DNA of 64,000 nucleotides from G963662655 sp963665015. GTDB taxonomy: Bacteria; Cloacimonadota; Cloacimonadia; Cloacimonadales; JAIOQZ01. The DNA lies in NCBI GenBank assembly GCA_963665015.2, contig CAXXSY010000004.1:2418001-2482000 (forward strand). The letters are read 5' to 3'. Each line of letters begins with the position of its first letter. The stretch's first letter is position 1. A program made the translations under genes and the position numbers. The notes below the pieces were generated by a model. It was not told where the DNA came from and made no database searches. It worked only from the letters and a program-made list of their open reading frames with translations. Shown in pieces: positions 42,576 through 50,832 of the stretch.

Positions 42576-45348
42576 CCTGTTTGCGAAATTCATCCTGACC
42601 ATCAGCCTGCTGCTGATTTCGTTCTTCCTGATCACCGGCACGATGCTGATCCAGGTAGTGGAAAACAGCATTCTGGACGAGGTGGAAAAGGGCGCGGACA
42701 AGCTGACGCGCTCCATCGCCATGATCAGCGCGCCGCACATCGCAAACTACACCTTCATGTTTCTCGAACAAAACACACTCCAGCTCCAGTCAGGCAAGGA
42801 CGGGCAGCTCGACATCCTCTCCGTGCAGATATTCGACGCGAACGGCTATAAACTCAACCTGAGCGGTATCGACACGGCGAATATCAAGGCACCACGGAAG
42901 TTCTGGCTTATCAAGAACGCCCCTTGCTTCATCAAGGACATGCATATGATCGAGAAGAGGGTCGGCTACGTCCGAATTGTCTTCTCGCTCCATTCCGCCA
43001 TCGAACGTATCCTGCACATCCGTATCATGTTCATCCTCGCGGTCGTGCTCATCATTTTCCTGCTCGATTTTCTGGTGATCCTGCTGCTGTCCAAAACCGT
43101 CATCCAGCCCATCAACCGGCTCAAAGAAGCCGCGACCCAGGTCTCCGACGGTGATTTCGAGATCAGATTCCCCCGAACGCCCAAAGACGAACTCGGGTTC
43201 CTGATGACCTCGTTCCAGCGGATGGCGCAAGACCTCAAGAACAGCTTCAACACCATCCAGGACCAGTACCGGCAACTGCAAGTCGATCACGAGGAGATCA
43301 AGCGAAGCGAGGAAACGCTCTCGCAGCTCAACCAGTGCTTCCTCGAACTGGGGCCTAATCCGGATCGCAATATCGACATCATCACGAGAACGGCCGGCGA
43401 GCTTCTGGACGGAGCATTCGTCCTCTACAACCGCTACAATCCGGAGAAAAACCTGATCCACTCCTGCGGCGCATGGAATGCCCCCGAGGATATGGAACGA
43501 ACCCGAGAGCCGGATGGACGAGTCTGCTTCGAGATCATCGAAAAAAACGACGGCAAAACCCTGGTTATCGAAAACCTCGAACAGCACAGGGCCTGGCATA
43601 CGGATTCATCCATTCAGAAGTACGGTATCATGTCCTTTGTCGGCGTGCCAGTCTCGCTCGGAAACCGCGTCGTGGGCACCCTCTGCTTCTTCGACACGAA
43701 AATCCGGATTTATCGGCCGGAGGAGCTCAACGCGCTGACCATGCTCGCCCAGGCCTTAAAGAACGAAGAAGAGCGCAAGAGCTACGCCCTCGAATTGAAG
43801 GAAACCCGGAACTACCTGCGCAACGTGTTCGACTCACTCTCTTCTTCCCTCGTCACCGTCGACGAACACGACGACATCATCGAGTGGAACAGCGAAGCGG
43901 ACCAGGTATTCCAGCTATCGAGTCACGATAGCGAAAACACCAGTATTTGGGACGCCATTCCCGCACTGCAGAAGGAAAAGCCGCTTATCAAGAAGGCTCT
44001 GGAAAAACTGGAGCATATCAACATGCACCGCATTGGCATCAAGCTCGACGACATGCACTATTTCGACCTGACCGTCGTGCCGCTTAGCCTGCGGGAATCG
44101 CGCGGAGCCGTGATCCGGCTGGACAACGTGACGGACATCGTCAAGAAGGACAATCAGCTATTCCAGGCGCAGAAGATGGAGACGGTCGGCAACCTCGCCG
44201 GCGGGTTGGCGCACGACTTCAACAACGTCCTCTGCGGCGTCACCGCCACCATCAGCCTGCTGAGATACTATCTCGAGATGAAGAAGGTCGAGGATTCCCA
44301 AATCTTCAACTACATCCGCACCATGGAGCAGTCCTCCAATCGCGCCTCCGAGATGGTTCAACAGCTCCTCACGCTGTCCCGAAAACAGGAGGTCAGCTAT
44401 TCCGCCATCCGGCTGAACGACGCCATCAGTCACGTGATGGAAATCTGCAAGAACACGCTGGACAAGAGTATCGACCTGCACCTGGGCACCATCGCCGATG
44501 ACGCCTACGTCAACGCCAATCAGACTCAGATCGAGCAGGTACTCCTGAACCTCTGTGTCAATTCGTCCCACGCCATGACCATCATGCGCGATCCGGATGA
44601 GAAAAAGGGCGGTCGGCTGGATATCTCGCTGTACAAATACTTCGTGGAAAAGACTTTTAGCGCCTATCACCCGGACGCGAATGAAGGCTATTACTGGGTC
44701 TGCACGGTACACGACGAAGGCGTCGGCATGAGCGACGAGGTGATGCGCCGCATCTTCGATCCGTTCTACACGACGAAGGAGAGTTCGCACGGAACCGGGC
44801 TGGGACTCGCGATGGTCTATAATATCGTCAAGATGCACAACGGATTCATCAACGTATATTCCGAGGAAGGCGTCGGCTCCACCTTCCAGGTCTATCTGCC
44901 GTTGCTCTCACGGAGGATCGACATCGAGACGCTCGATGTGCCGGAAGCCTCGCTCTATCACGGCGAGGGGAAAATCCTGGTCGTAGATGACGAAGAACAT
45001 ATCCGGCTGATCTCGGAGAACATTTTGACGGAATGCGGCTACGAGGTTGAAAAAGCAGAGAACGGACGCCAGGCACTGCAAGCCCTGAAAGAGAATCCCG
45101 ATATCGATCTGGTGCTGCTCGACCTCTCCATGCCGATCATGTCCGGCAAGGAAGCATTCACCCGCATAAGGGAAAACAATCCCACCATGATGATCATCCT
45201 CATGTCCGGATTCCGCCAGGACAGCCGTGTCAACGAAATCATGAACGCCGGCGCGAACCAGTTCATCCAGAAACCATTCACCATGGAAGGCTTGACCCGA
45301 ACGGTTTACGCCGTCATGAAAAGCAAACACACCGGGGGGAAAACATGA
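42547..45348 (+). CDS. Membrane hybrid histidine kinase (HAMP-GAF-PAS-HisKA-HATPase-REC)
   Basis: 933 residues. Two helices (about 13-36 and 161-181) flank a 120-residue periplasmic region, followed by HAMP (180-235), GAF (about 260-405), PAS (about 420-535), HisKA with H556 in GGLAHDFNNVL, HATPase with HDEGVGMSDE and GTGLGLAMVY, and a receiver (about 808-925) with D859 in LVLLDLSMPIMSG. The gene overlaps the BMP lipoprotein by 29 bases and its end overlaps the nitroreductase start by four, so three products are translationally coupled. The periplasmic region is a candidate docking site for the ligand-bound lipoprotein (inference). It has no separate DNA-binding response regulator in the operon. 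Confidence 0.92.
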   Translation: MGKVKKLKNNLFAKFILTISLLLISFFLITGTMLIQVVENSILDEVEKGADKLTRSIAMISAPHIANYTFMFLEQNTLQLQSGKDGQLDILSVQIFDANGYKLNLSGIDTANIKAPRKFWLIKNAPCFIKDMHMIEKRVGYVRIVFSLHSAIERILHIRIMFILAVVLIIFLLDFLVILLLSKTVIQPINRLKEAATQVSDGDFEIRFPRTPKDELGFLMTSFQRMAQDLKNSFNTIQDQYRQLQVDHEEIKRSEETLSQLNQCFLELGPNPDRNIDIITRTAGELLDGAFVLYNRYNPEKNLIHSCGAWNAPEDMERTREPDGRVCFEIIEKNDGKTLVIENLEQHRAWHTDSSIQKYGIMSFVGVPVSLGNRVVGTLCFFDTKIRIYRPEELNALTMLAQALKNEEERKSYALELKETRNYLRNVFDSLSSSLVTVDEHDDIIEWNSEADQVFQLSSHDSENTSIWDAIPALQKEKPLIKKALEKLEHINMHRIGIKLDDMHYFDLTVVPLSLRESRGAVIRLDNVTDIVKKDNQLFQAQKMETVGNLAGGLAHDFNNVLCGVTATISLLRYYLEMKKVEDSQIFNYIRTMEQSSNRASEMVQQLLTLSRKQEVSYSAIRLNDAISHVMEICKNTLDKSIDLHLGTIADDAYVNANQTQIEQVLLNLCVNSSHAMTIMRDPDEKKGGRLDISLYKYFVEKTFSAYHPDANEGYYWVCTVHDEGVGMSDEVMRRIFDPFYTTKESSHGTGLGLAMVYNIVKMHNGFINVYSEEGVGSTFQVYLPLLSRRIDIETLDVPEASLYHGEGKILVVDDEEHIRLISENILTECGYEVEKAENGRQALQALKENPDIDLVLLDLSMPIMSGKEAFTRIRENNPTMMIILMSGFRQDSRVNEIMNAGANQFIQKPFTMEGLTRTVYAVMKSKHTGGKT

Positions 45349-46106
45349 TCGACAATCCGACCCTGAATCTCATGCGTAACCGCAAATCGATACGTAAATA
45401 CACGGACCAAATACCGGATGAATCGGTGCTCAAAGCGCTCGTCGATGCGGCAGTCTGCGCGCCGTTCGCCGCCCAGACCTACAGCATCCTGCTTCGTAGA
45501 GAAGCCTCGAAGAATCCGTTCGGCGCGCCGTTATTCTTCGTATTCTGCGTCGATGCGTTCAAGCTGGAAAAAATCATGGAGAAGCGCGGCTGGAAGATGG
45601 GACAGAACGACCTTTCGTTTCTCATCCTGGGCATCCAGGACGCCGCCTACGCAGCGGAAAACATGGTCATCGCGGCGGAAAGCCTCGGGATGGGCAGTTG
45701 CTACCACGGGTGGGTACCGTTCGTCGCGGACAAGATAAAGGAGTCGTTCGAGCTGCCGGATCGCGTGTTTCCGCTGGTCGGGCTGACCATCGGATACCCT
45801 GCCGAGAATCCGCCCGTGCGTCCGCGCTATCCCATCTCCTACACCCTGCACGAAAACGCCTACAAACTTCCCACGGACGAGGATGTCGAAGATGCCATGC
45901 GCGTCATGGACGAGGGATACCTCGCGCAGGATTACTACCGCAAAGCCAACTACATGGTCAAGCTCGACGACGGCATGCAGGAGACCTTCACGTTCGATGA
46001 TTATAGCTGGACCGAGCATATATCGCGTAAAAACGGACTCTGGCAAAAGGATATCACCGAGATTCTTCAATTGATGAAGAAGTGCCGGTTCGTGCTATCG
46101 ATTTGA
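45345..46106 (+). CDS. Nitroreductase-family FMN protein
   Basis: 253 residues. N-terminal RNRKSIRKYTDQIPDESVLK is the FMN-binding nitroreductase opening; FAAQTYSILLRREA, GIQDAAYAAENMVIAAESLG and MGSCYHGWVPFVADKIKESF with GLTIGYPAENPPVRPR are further family motifs. It should be a cytoplasmic NAD(P)H-dependent flavin reductase of nitro or quinone compounds; the substrate is unknown. It overlaps the kinase by four bases. The last 115 bases of the gene region are repeated, imperfectly, at 47651-47764 beyond the AT-rich gene. Confidence 0.88.
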   Translation: MIDNPTLNLMRNRKSIRKYTDQIPDESVLKALVDAAVCAPFAAQTYSILLRREASKNPFGAPLFFVFCVDAFKLEKIMEKRGWKMGQNDLSFLILGIQDAAYAAENMVIAAESLGMGSCYHGWVPFVADKIKESFELPDRVFPLVGLTIGYPAENPPVRPRYPISYTLHENAYKLPTDEDVEDAMRVMDEGYLAQDYYRKANYMVKLDDGMQETFTFDDYSWTEHISRKNGLWQKDITEILQLMKKCRFVLSI

Positions 46107-46217
46107 TTCTCTTATTCCTAGCCTTGCCACTTCTCAATTTGCTTTCATATTCACCAATAACTTGCCAGCTTGAAGAGAAACAGCAATTTCGAACACGTGA
46201 AATACAAGGATCATTGA

Positions 46218-47516
46218 CTATTTTTTATAATACTTCTCACGAAAATTAGTTTCTCTGGTTGTTGGATGCGGAAACTCGATTTCCATTTCGAATCTCTCAT
46301 CCGAGGGTAAGTCATCAAACGGGAATAAGAGATGCTTTACCTCTTCAATGTCTTGACTTTTGCTTAAAATTTCCTCATCTGGCTTGAGCATGCTTGTGAC
46401 TACCGCTGAATGAGTGTGAAGCAATCTCCCTTCGATCCTTTGAGTACTAACTAATTTGATTTTATATGAATAAGGTCTCCCATTTTTGTCTTCTTTGATT
46501 TGGACTTCCTCATAACATTCCTCATCAGGCTCTGGAGCATTTTCTGTCAATCCCAGGTCATTATTGATATCTTTCAATTCAGCTTGCTTGAATATTTTCC
46601 CAAGAGGGGCAATAACAAACACTTCATCTGAGACATTAACTAAAGCCTGCTTAAACTTGAAATGACCTTTACCTCGTGCCATCGGTACCGGGCAACGTGT
46701 TCCCGACTCATTGATTCTAACCCAATTGCCGGTAGTAAGTCCTATATACTTTGTTTTGTCAGGATCAATTTTCGTCTTCGACCTGCTTTCATCATCATCA
46801 TCAAACAGAACCGCAATATTGTCACGAACCTCTTCCATAGTCGTTCTTGTCATCTTCCCGGTTATGGCCGCGTAAATCGGCAGTGGCTCACCTGGCAATA
46901 AATGACAACGAAATGCTAGTTGCGAATAACGCTCATTAGGATTTGCCCTACCCTTTTCCATAACAACCTGTATCCCACTAAGACTATTGGTTAGTATGAA
47001 AAGATTGTCGATCCATGCCTCACGATTTAAAGTTCGCTTCACCAGACATTCAGACAGAACTTTAAATAGGTAGTACAATGTCGTTCCTGAGTCTATCAAC
47101 AAACAAACATAGTTCTCCTTATTATTAATAAATTCCTTACACCTATCAATGAGTTGTGGAACAAATTTCTTCGCAATAAGCTCCTTTTCTTTGCGGAAAT
47201 GACATAACCTTTCCGCAAAAAGAGTCCTCGATTCGGCAGAAATGCCTGCATTCACAAGAGCCGATGACAACCAATATGAATCTCTTGCCAACTCATCTTT
47301 GATCTGCCTGCCAAGAATAACTGAAACATTCTCAAGCTTAACTGTTTGCCTATCGATCCATTTACGATTCGAGTCTAGGTGCTTTTTCTCTTCATTGTAT
47401 CTTTTCTCGTTCAATTTTTGCTCTTTGGAACCAAGATATAGCTTAAAAAATACTTCAAGTAAAAGAATACCTAGCCCAACAGCCAGTACAAACGTCATTG
47501 CCCACTGTGATTCCAT
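46218..47516 (-). CDS. Membrane-anchored protein with a DeoR-type sensor domain and no HTH
   Basis: 432 residues, clearly lower in G+C than all neighbours. One N-terminal membrane helix (about 5-26) is followed by a charged coiled region (30-75) and then by a domain carrying the DeoR C-terminal effector strings: LIDSGTTLYY (DSGTT at 142-146), ILTNSLSGI (TNSL 176-179), LLPGEPLPIYAAITG (206-220), and KQALVNVSDEVFVIAPLGK (289-307; counterpart of the ...VVLADSSKFG edge). In DeoR regulators this domain binds a phosphosugar and sits behind a helix-turn-helix; here the helix-turn-helix is absent and the domain hangs from the membrane. The acidic C-terminus (320-432) has no match I know. I do not know the function. 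The start is the ATG at 47516. Confidence 0.7.
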   Translation of the reverse strand: MESQWAMTFVLAVGLGILLLEVFFKLYLGSKEQKLNEKRYNEEKKHLDSNRKWIDRQTVKLENVSVILGRQIKDELARDSYWLSSALVNAGISAESRTLFAERLCHFRKEKELIAKKFVPQLIDRCKEFINNKENYVCLLIDSGTTLYYLFKVLSECLVKRTLNREAWIDNLFILTNSLSGIQVVMEKGRANPNERYSQLAFRCHLLPGEPLPIYAAITGKMTRTTMEEVRDNIAVLFDDDDESRSKTKIDPDKTKYIGLTTGNWVRINESGTRCPVPMARGKGHFKFKQALVNVSDEVFVIAPLGKIFKQAELKDINNDLGLTENAPEPDEECYEEVQIKEDKNGRPYSYKIKLVSTQRIEGRLLHTHSAVVTSMLKPDEEILSKSQDIEEVKHLLFPFDDLPSDERFEMEIEFPHPTTRETNFREKYYKK

Positions 47517-47650
47517 AATTACTCCAAATTCCCATGTTTTGCCTAAAATTGTATCATACAGAAGTTCTTGTCAACAATAAAATATTTCTTGCGCCGCATT
47601 TTCATCTTCCGCTCAATATCTTTTATACTTGCTTCACGTATAAACCCATC

Positions 47651-47764
47651 TTCACATTTGGCGATTATAACCGGATTAAGCACATCTCGCGCAAAACGGA
47701 CTCTGGCAGAAAGATATCACCGAGATTCTTCAATTGATGAAGAAATGCCGGTTCGTGCTATCGA
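47651..47764 (+). pseudogene. Second copy of the nitroreductase 3-prime end
   Basis: This segment matches 45987-46101 (the last part of the nitroreductase gene), with about 15 mismatches and a single-base deletion in 115 positions; the final 64 bases have only three mismatches. In protein terms FTFGDYNRIKHISRK mirrors FTFDDYSWTEHISRK, then the frame shifts. Upstream of 47651 there is no nitroreductase similarity. It may be the border of an insertion carrying the AT-rich gene, or the last trace of a tandem nitroreductase copy. Confidence 0.75.
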
Positions 47765-47783
47765 AGCCCATTTCGTAGTATAA

Positions 47784-48106
47784 AGCATATTGTTGCAATG
47801 ACATGTGTAGCCCATATGGGGGATTCGATTTTGACACAGGTGTGAACCATGGGCTAAATATATCGTCCCTCCGAGACTTGATATCGACTCGTTGTCCCGC
47901 ATGGGGCGTATGATTAAAGTCCAAAGGTTGCGGAATCATTTCATAGCCCCGCATGGGGCGTTAGATTTTAGCGCGGGGCGTAAGCCCCGTGTAACGATAA
48001 CCACGCCAACAAATTAGCGCCGGAGGTGCGACAGAAAAATTGTTCAGCTTGCTGACAATCCAGAATCCCCGCAGGCTACAATATATCGCCTTTCAGGACT
48101 ACCAGA
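47784..48106. repeat. Gap with several inverted repeats, including a GUAA-loop hairpin
   Basis: TAGCCCAT (47808-47815) pairs with ATGGGCTA (47849-47856). CCCGCATGGGGCG occurs twice (near 47895 and 47948). CGGGGC-GTAA-GCCCCG at 47974-47989 is a six-bp stem with a GTAA (GNRA-type) loop. The 3-prime part contains AGCGCCGGAGGTGCGACAG. Nothing resembles a gene. The G+C-rich hairpins contrast with the AT-rich material immediately to the left. Confidence 0.7.
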
Positions 48107-50542
48107 TCAAAATCCGATCTTGATGCCGCCGATGAACGTGCGACCCCACTGATAGACGGTCTCGCGTTCGTGATCGCCGGTCTCTTTATCCACGATGAAG
48201 TTGTAGTCCCAGACGTTCTTGGTGTCGAAGATGTTGTCGATCTCGACGTAGTATTCGAGGGTGATGCTGTCCTTGAGCCAGTGGTGGTGCAGGTGCAGGT
48301 CGAGCCGCTTGTAGTCGGGCAGCCGCGAGCTGTTGTAATCGGTGTCCTGATCGACGTACCACTTGCGCGAAACCTCGGAATAGGTCTCCTCGGTGTAGGG
48401 CCTTCCGCCCATGTAGCGGAATTTTAGCGATATCTCCGCCTGATCCGACGGCACCACGGCCAGCAGACCCAGCCAGAACATCCAGTCGCGATTGTCCAGA
48501 TACCAGTCGTATTGAAGGAAGTCGAACTGATAGCCCATCACGATGGACAGGACGTTGCGGTAGTCGAAGTCCCACGGCACCTCTTTATCCGGGTAGCGGT
48601 AGTCGCAGGTAAATGCCTTCGACCACGAATAGGCGATGGAGCCGAACCAGTTGTCCTGAAGCTTTTTCTGGAAAAAGGTCTCGATGCCGTAGCTGTACGC
48701 CTCGCCGTCGTTGGTGGTCAGGCTGGACCAGTCGAGCGTATCGACGGTGGTCTCGTGTTCGCGCACGAAGACGTTGTCGTATTCCTTATAATAGGTCTCG
48801 ATGCGGAACATGGCGGCTTCGGAGAGGAGCGCGTCCCATCCGAGCACGAGGTGATCCGCGTACTTCGATTTCAGTTCCTTGTTGCGCTCGTCGTAGGAGA
48901 GGGTCAGGTTATCGACCTTCTGGAAGTAGCGCCCGAGCCCGAAACGCAGGTTCGAGAACTTGGTGATACGGTACTTCATGCCGAGGGTCGGCGCCCAGGT
49001 GGTCTCGTCCGTGTAGTCGAAGTAATCGACCCTGCTGCCGGCGGTGACGTTCAGCTTCCCGAACTGCTTGTCCCATTGCAGGTAAGCGCCGAGTTGCACG
49101 GTTCCGAACTCCTTCCTGCTCCAGTCGATATCGCCTTTGCCGAAACCCTCCACGCCGAGTGTATCGACGATTACGCCGTTATCGTCATAGACGAAGGTCG
49201 TATCGGGCCGGAAGTAGAGGTCGGAGTCGATGTAGTCGTAGGTGACGCAGAAACCCGGTTCGAGCTTTCCGATGTAGGTCTCGGGCATGAAGTGCGAATA
49301 CTTGAACCCGAGCCGGTTTTCGTCCGCCATGTATTCGGTCGAGAGGTTTTCCTTTGTCTTTTCACCCTCGATGTAGGTTTCGAGGTCCCACCATCGGTGG
49401 CTGTTGTATAATGTAAAGAGCGAGTAGTGCCCCTTGAAAACCTTCTTGTAGGTCGCACCAAACATGTATTGTCCAGACTTCAGATAGACGTCTTCCCCAT
49501 CGGCGCTGGAGGAGAATCCCGAGGAATCCTCGTGCGCGACTTCGACGGTGTTTTCCGCCCAGAGTTGGGTGAAGGTCAGCTTGTTGGTCGGGGTGACACG
49601 TACGGTCTCCTTGGCATAGACGGACTGGAAATCCGGGTCGGCGCTGAGCCCGATCTCGTCCGCGATCACGTTCAGGAATCCGTGGTGGTAGAACGCCAGA
49701 AACGAGCTCTTGTCCGTTATAGGGCCCTCGACGTGGCCGCCGTATCCGGTCAGGCTGGCGTCGAACGCGATCTGATATTCTTTTTCGTTGCCGTCTCGCG
49801 TGGTGATATCCAGAACGGAAGAGGCCTTGTTGCCATAGCGCGAGGGAAACGCGCCGCTGTAGAGCGTGAGTTCCTTGACCATCTCCGGCGTGATCAGACT
49901 GATGGGCCCTCCGCCGTAGTTCGGGTAGGCAAAGTGGTTGGGATTCTGGAGTTCGATGCCGTCCAGGACGAAGAGGTTCTCGCCGTAGTTCGCGCCACGG
50001 ATGATGATCTCGTTCATGGCGTCCGAACCCGATACAACCGATGGCGTTACCTGCACGGCGCGCTGGATGTCGTAGGCTCCGGCGGGCTGGGTGCGGATTT
50101 CCTCGATGTCGAGGGTCTTGGTGCTGACAGGCGCGTCCTCCGGCTCGCGGAAAAACGCCTCGCCCGTGACGGTGTATTTCTCCATCTTCAACACCTGCAC
50201 CTTCATATCGACGTTGATCGTGATGGTCGTATTGGACTGCACCATGACGTTGATCTTGGTGCGCGGCTCGTAGCCGACACGGCGATAGCTGACCTGATGG
50301 ACGCCCGTAGGTATGTTCTTGATGATGTATTCGCCGTCCGCGTTGGAAAGACCCCACGCCTCGTCATCGATGAAAATCCCCACCTGATCGATGGGTGCCG
50401 ATGTCCCCTCGTCCTTGATCCGACCGGCGACGTGCCCAACCTGACGCGCTTGGGCCGCGATCGATATCCACAACATTCCCAATATCAAAATGAGCAATAA
50501 TTTCTTCTCATATCTCAAGCGAAAATCCGAATTTTCAATCAC
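48107..50542 (-). CDS. TonB-dependent receptor with CarboxypepD-like N-terminal domain
   Basis: 811 residues with a signal peptide (about 12-31; KKLLLILILGMLWISIAAQA). Residues about 35-115 form a carboxypeptidase-regulatory-like domain (HVAGRIKDEGTSAPIDQVGI, GEYIIKNIPTGVHQVSYRRV); about 135-245 is the plug (IRTQPAGAYDIQRAVQVTPS, IIIRGANYGENLFVLDGIEL); the rest is a predicted 22-strand barrel ending in the aromatic GGIKIGF. It imports a substrate across the outer membrane with TonB-ExbBD energy; plug-site identity is unknown. Members of this layout are SusC-like but there is no SusD partner here. A GTG at 50542 is the likely start. It is divergent from the C25 protein gene. Confidence 0.87.
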   Translation of the reverse strand: MIENSDFRLRYEKKLLLILILGMLWISIAAQARQVGHVAGRIKDEGTSAPIDQVGIFIDDEAWGLSNADGEYIIKNIPTGVHQVSYRRVGYEPRTKINVMVQSNTTITINVDMKVQVLKMEKYTVTGEAFFREPEDAPVSTKTLDIEEIRTQPAGAYDIQRAVQVTPSVVSGSDAMNEIIIRGANYGENLFVLDGIELQNPNHFAYPNYGGGPISLITPEMVKELTLYSGAFPSRYGNKASSVLDITTRDGNEKEYQIAFDASLTGYGGHVEGPITDKSSFLAFYHHGFLNVIADEIGLSADPDFQSVYAKETVRVTPTNKLTFTQLWAENTVEVAHEDSSGFSSSADGEDVYLKSGQYMFGATYKKVFKGHYSLFTLYNSHRWWDLETYIEGEKTKENLSTEYMADENRLGFKYSHFMPETYIGKLEPGFCVTYDYIDSDLYFRPDTTFVYDDNGVIVDTLGVEGFGKGDIDWSRKEFGTVQLGAYLQWDKQFGKLNVTAGSRVDYFDYTDETTWAPTLGMKYRITKFSNLRFGLGRYFQKVDNLTLSYDERNKELKSKYADHLVLGWDALLSEAAMFRIETYYKEYDNVFVREHETTVDTLDWSSLTTNDGEAYSYGIETFFQKKLQDNWFGSIAYSWSKAFTCDYRYPDKEVPWDFDYRNVLSIVMGYQFDFLQYDWYLDNRDWMFWLGLLAVVPSDQAEISLKFRYMGGRPYTEETYSEVSRKWYVDQDTDYNSSRLPDYKRLDLHLHHHWLKDSITLEYYVEIDNIFDTKNVWDYNFIVDKETGDHERETVYQWGRTFIGGIKIGF

Positions 50543-50832
50543 GTTACAAGCCTCATGTTTAATCTTTGATTACGATATAAAAAGGAAGTCGAGCTTCTCA
50601 GGTCAAGTAAAAAACCGGTAAAGATCGGGATTTATCGACTCGAAATAGAAAATGGCTAATCATTACCCGCTTCTTCTTATGCGTCGAGCGGACACCCTGT
50701 CAGCCAGTTATAAAAATGGGCAATATTCGTTTTTGTTCTTGCCTTCCAGCCCGGTTTGGAATTGTTTTTGTATCTACTATACCAATCTGTCACCGAAGAA
50801 AAACTGAATTAAAAAAATACAAGGAGAAAAAC
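50543..50832 (+). promoter_or_regulatory. Divergent region with candidate promoter of the C25 protein gene
   Basis: 290 bases separate the TonB receptor and the C25 protein. TTTGGA (50755-50760), a 17-base spacer and TATACC (50778-50783) form a plausible -35/-10 pair for the plus strand. AAGGAG at 50821-50826 is the ribosome binding site of the GTG start at 50833. No repeats of the dispersed families were found here. Confidence 0.45.

Noticed and set aside
46107..47650. An insertion sequence or integron around the AT-rich gene
   Set aside because: No transposase or integrase and no perfect terminal inverted repeats were seen; only the imperfect nitroreductase-end duplication supports an insertion.
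47534..47737. A 67-codon plus-strand frame ending in a nitroreductase-like segment
   Set aside because: Only its last part matches nitroreductase before a frameshift; the upstream part has no similarity, so it is treated as a remnant, not a gene.
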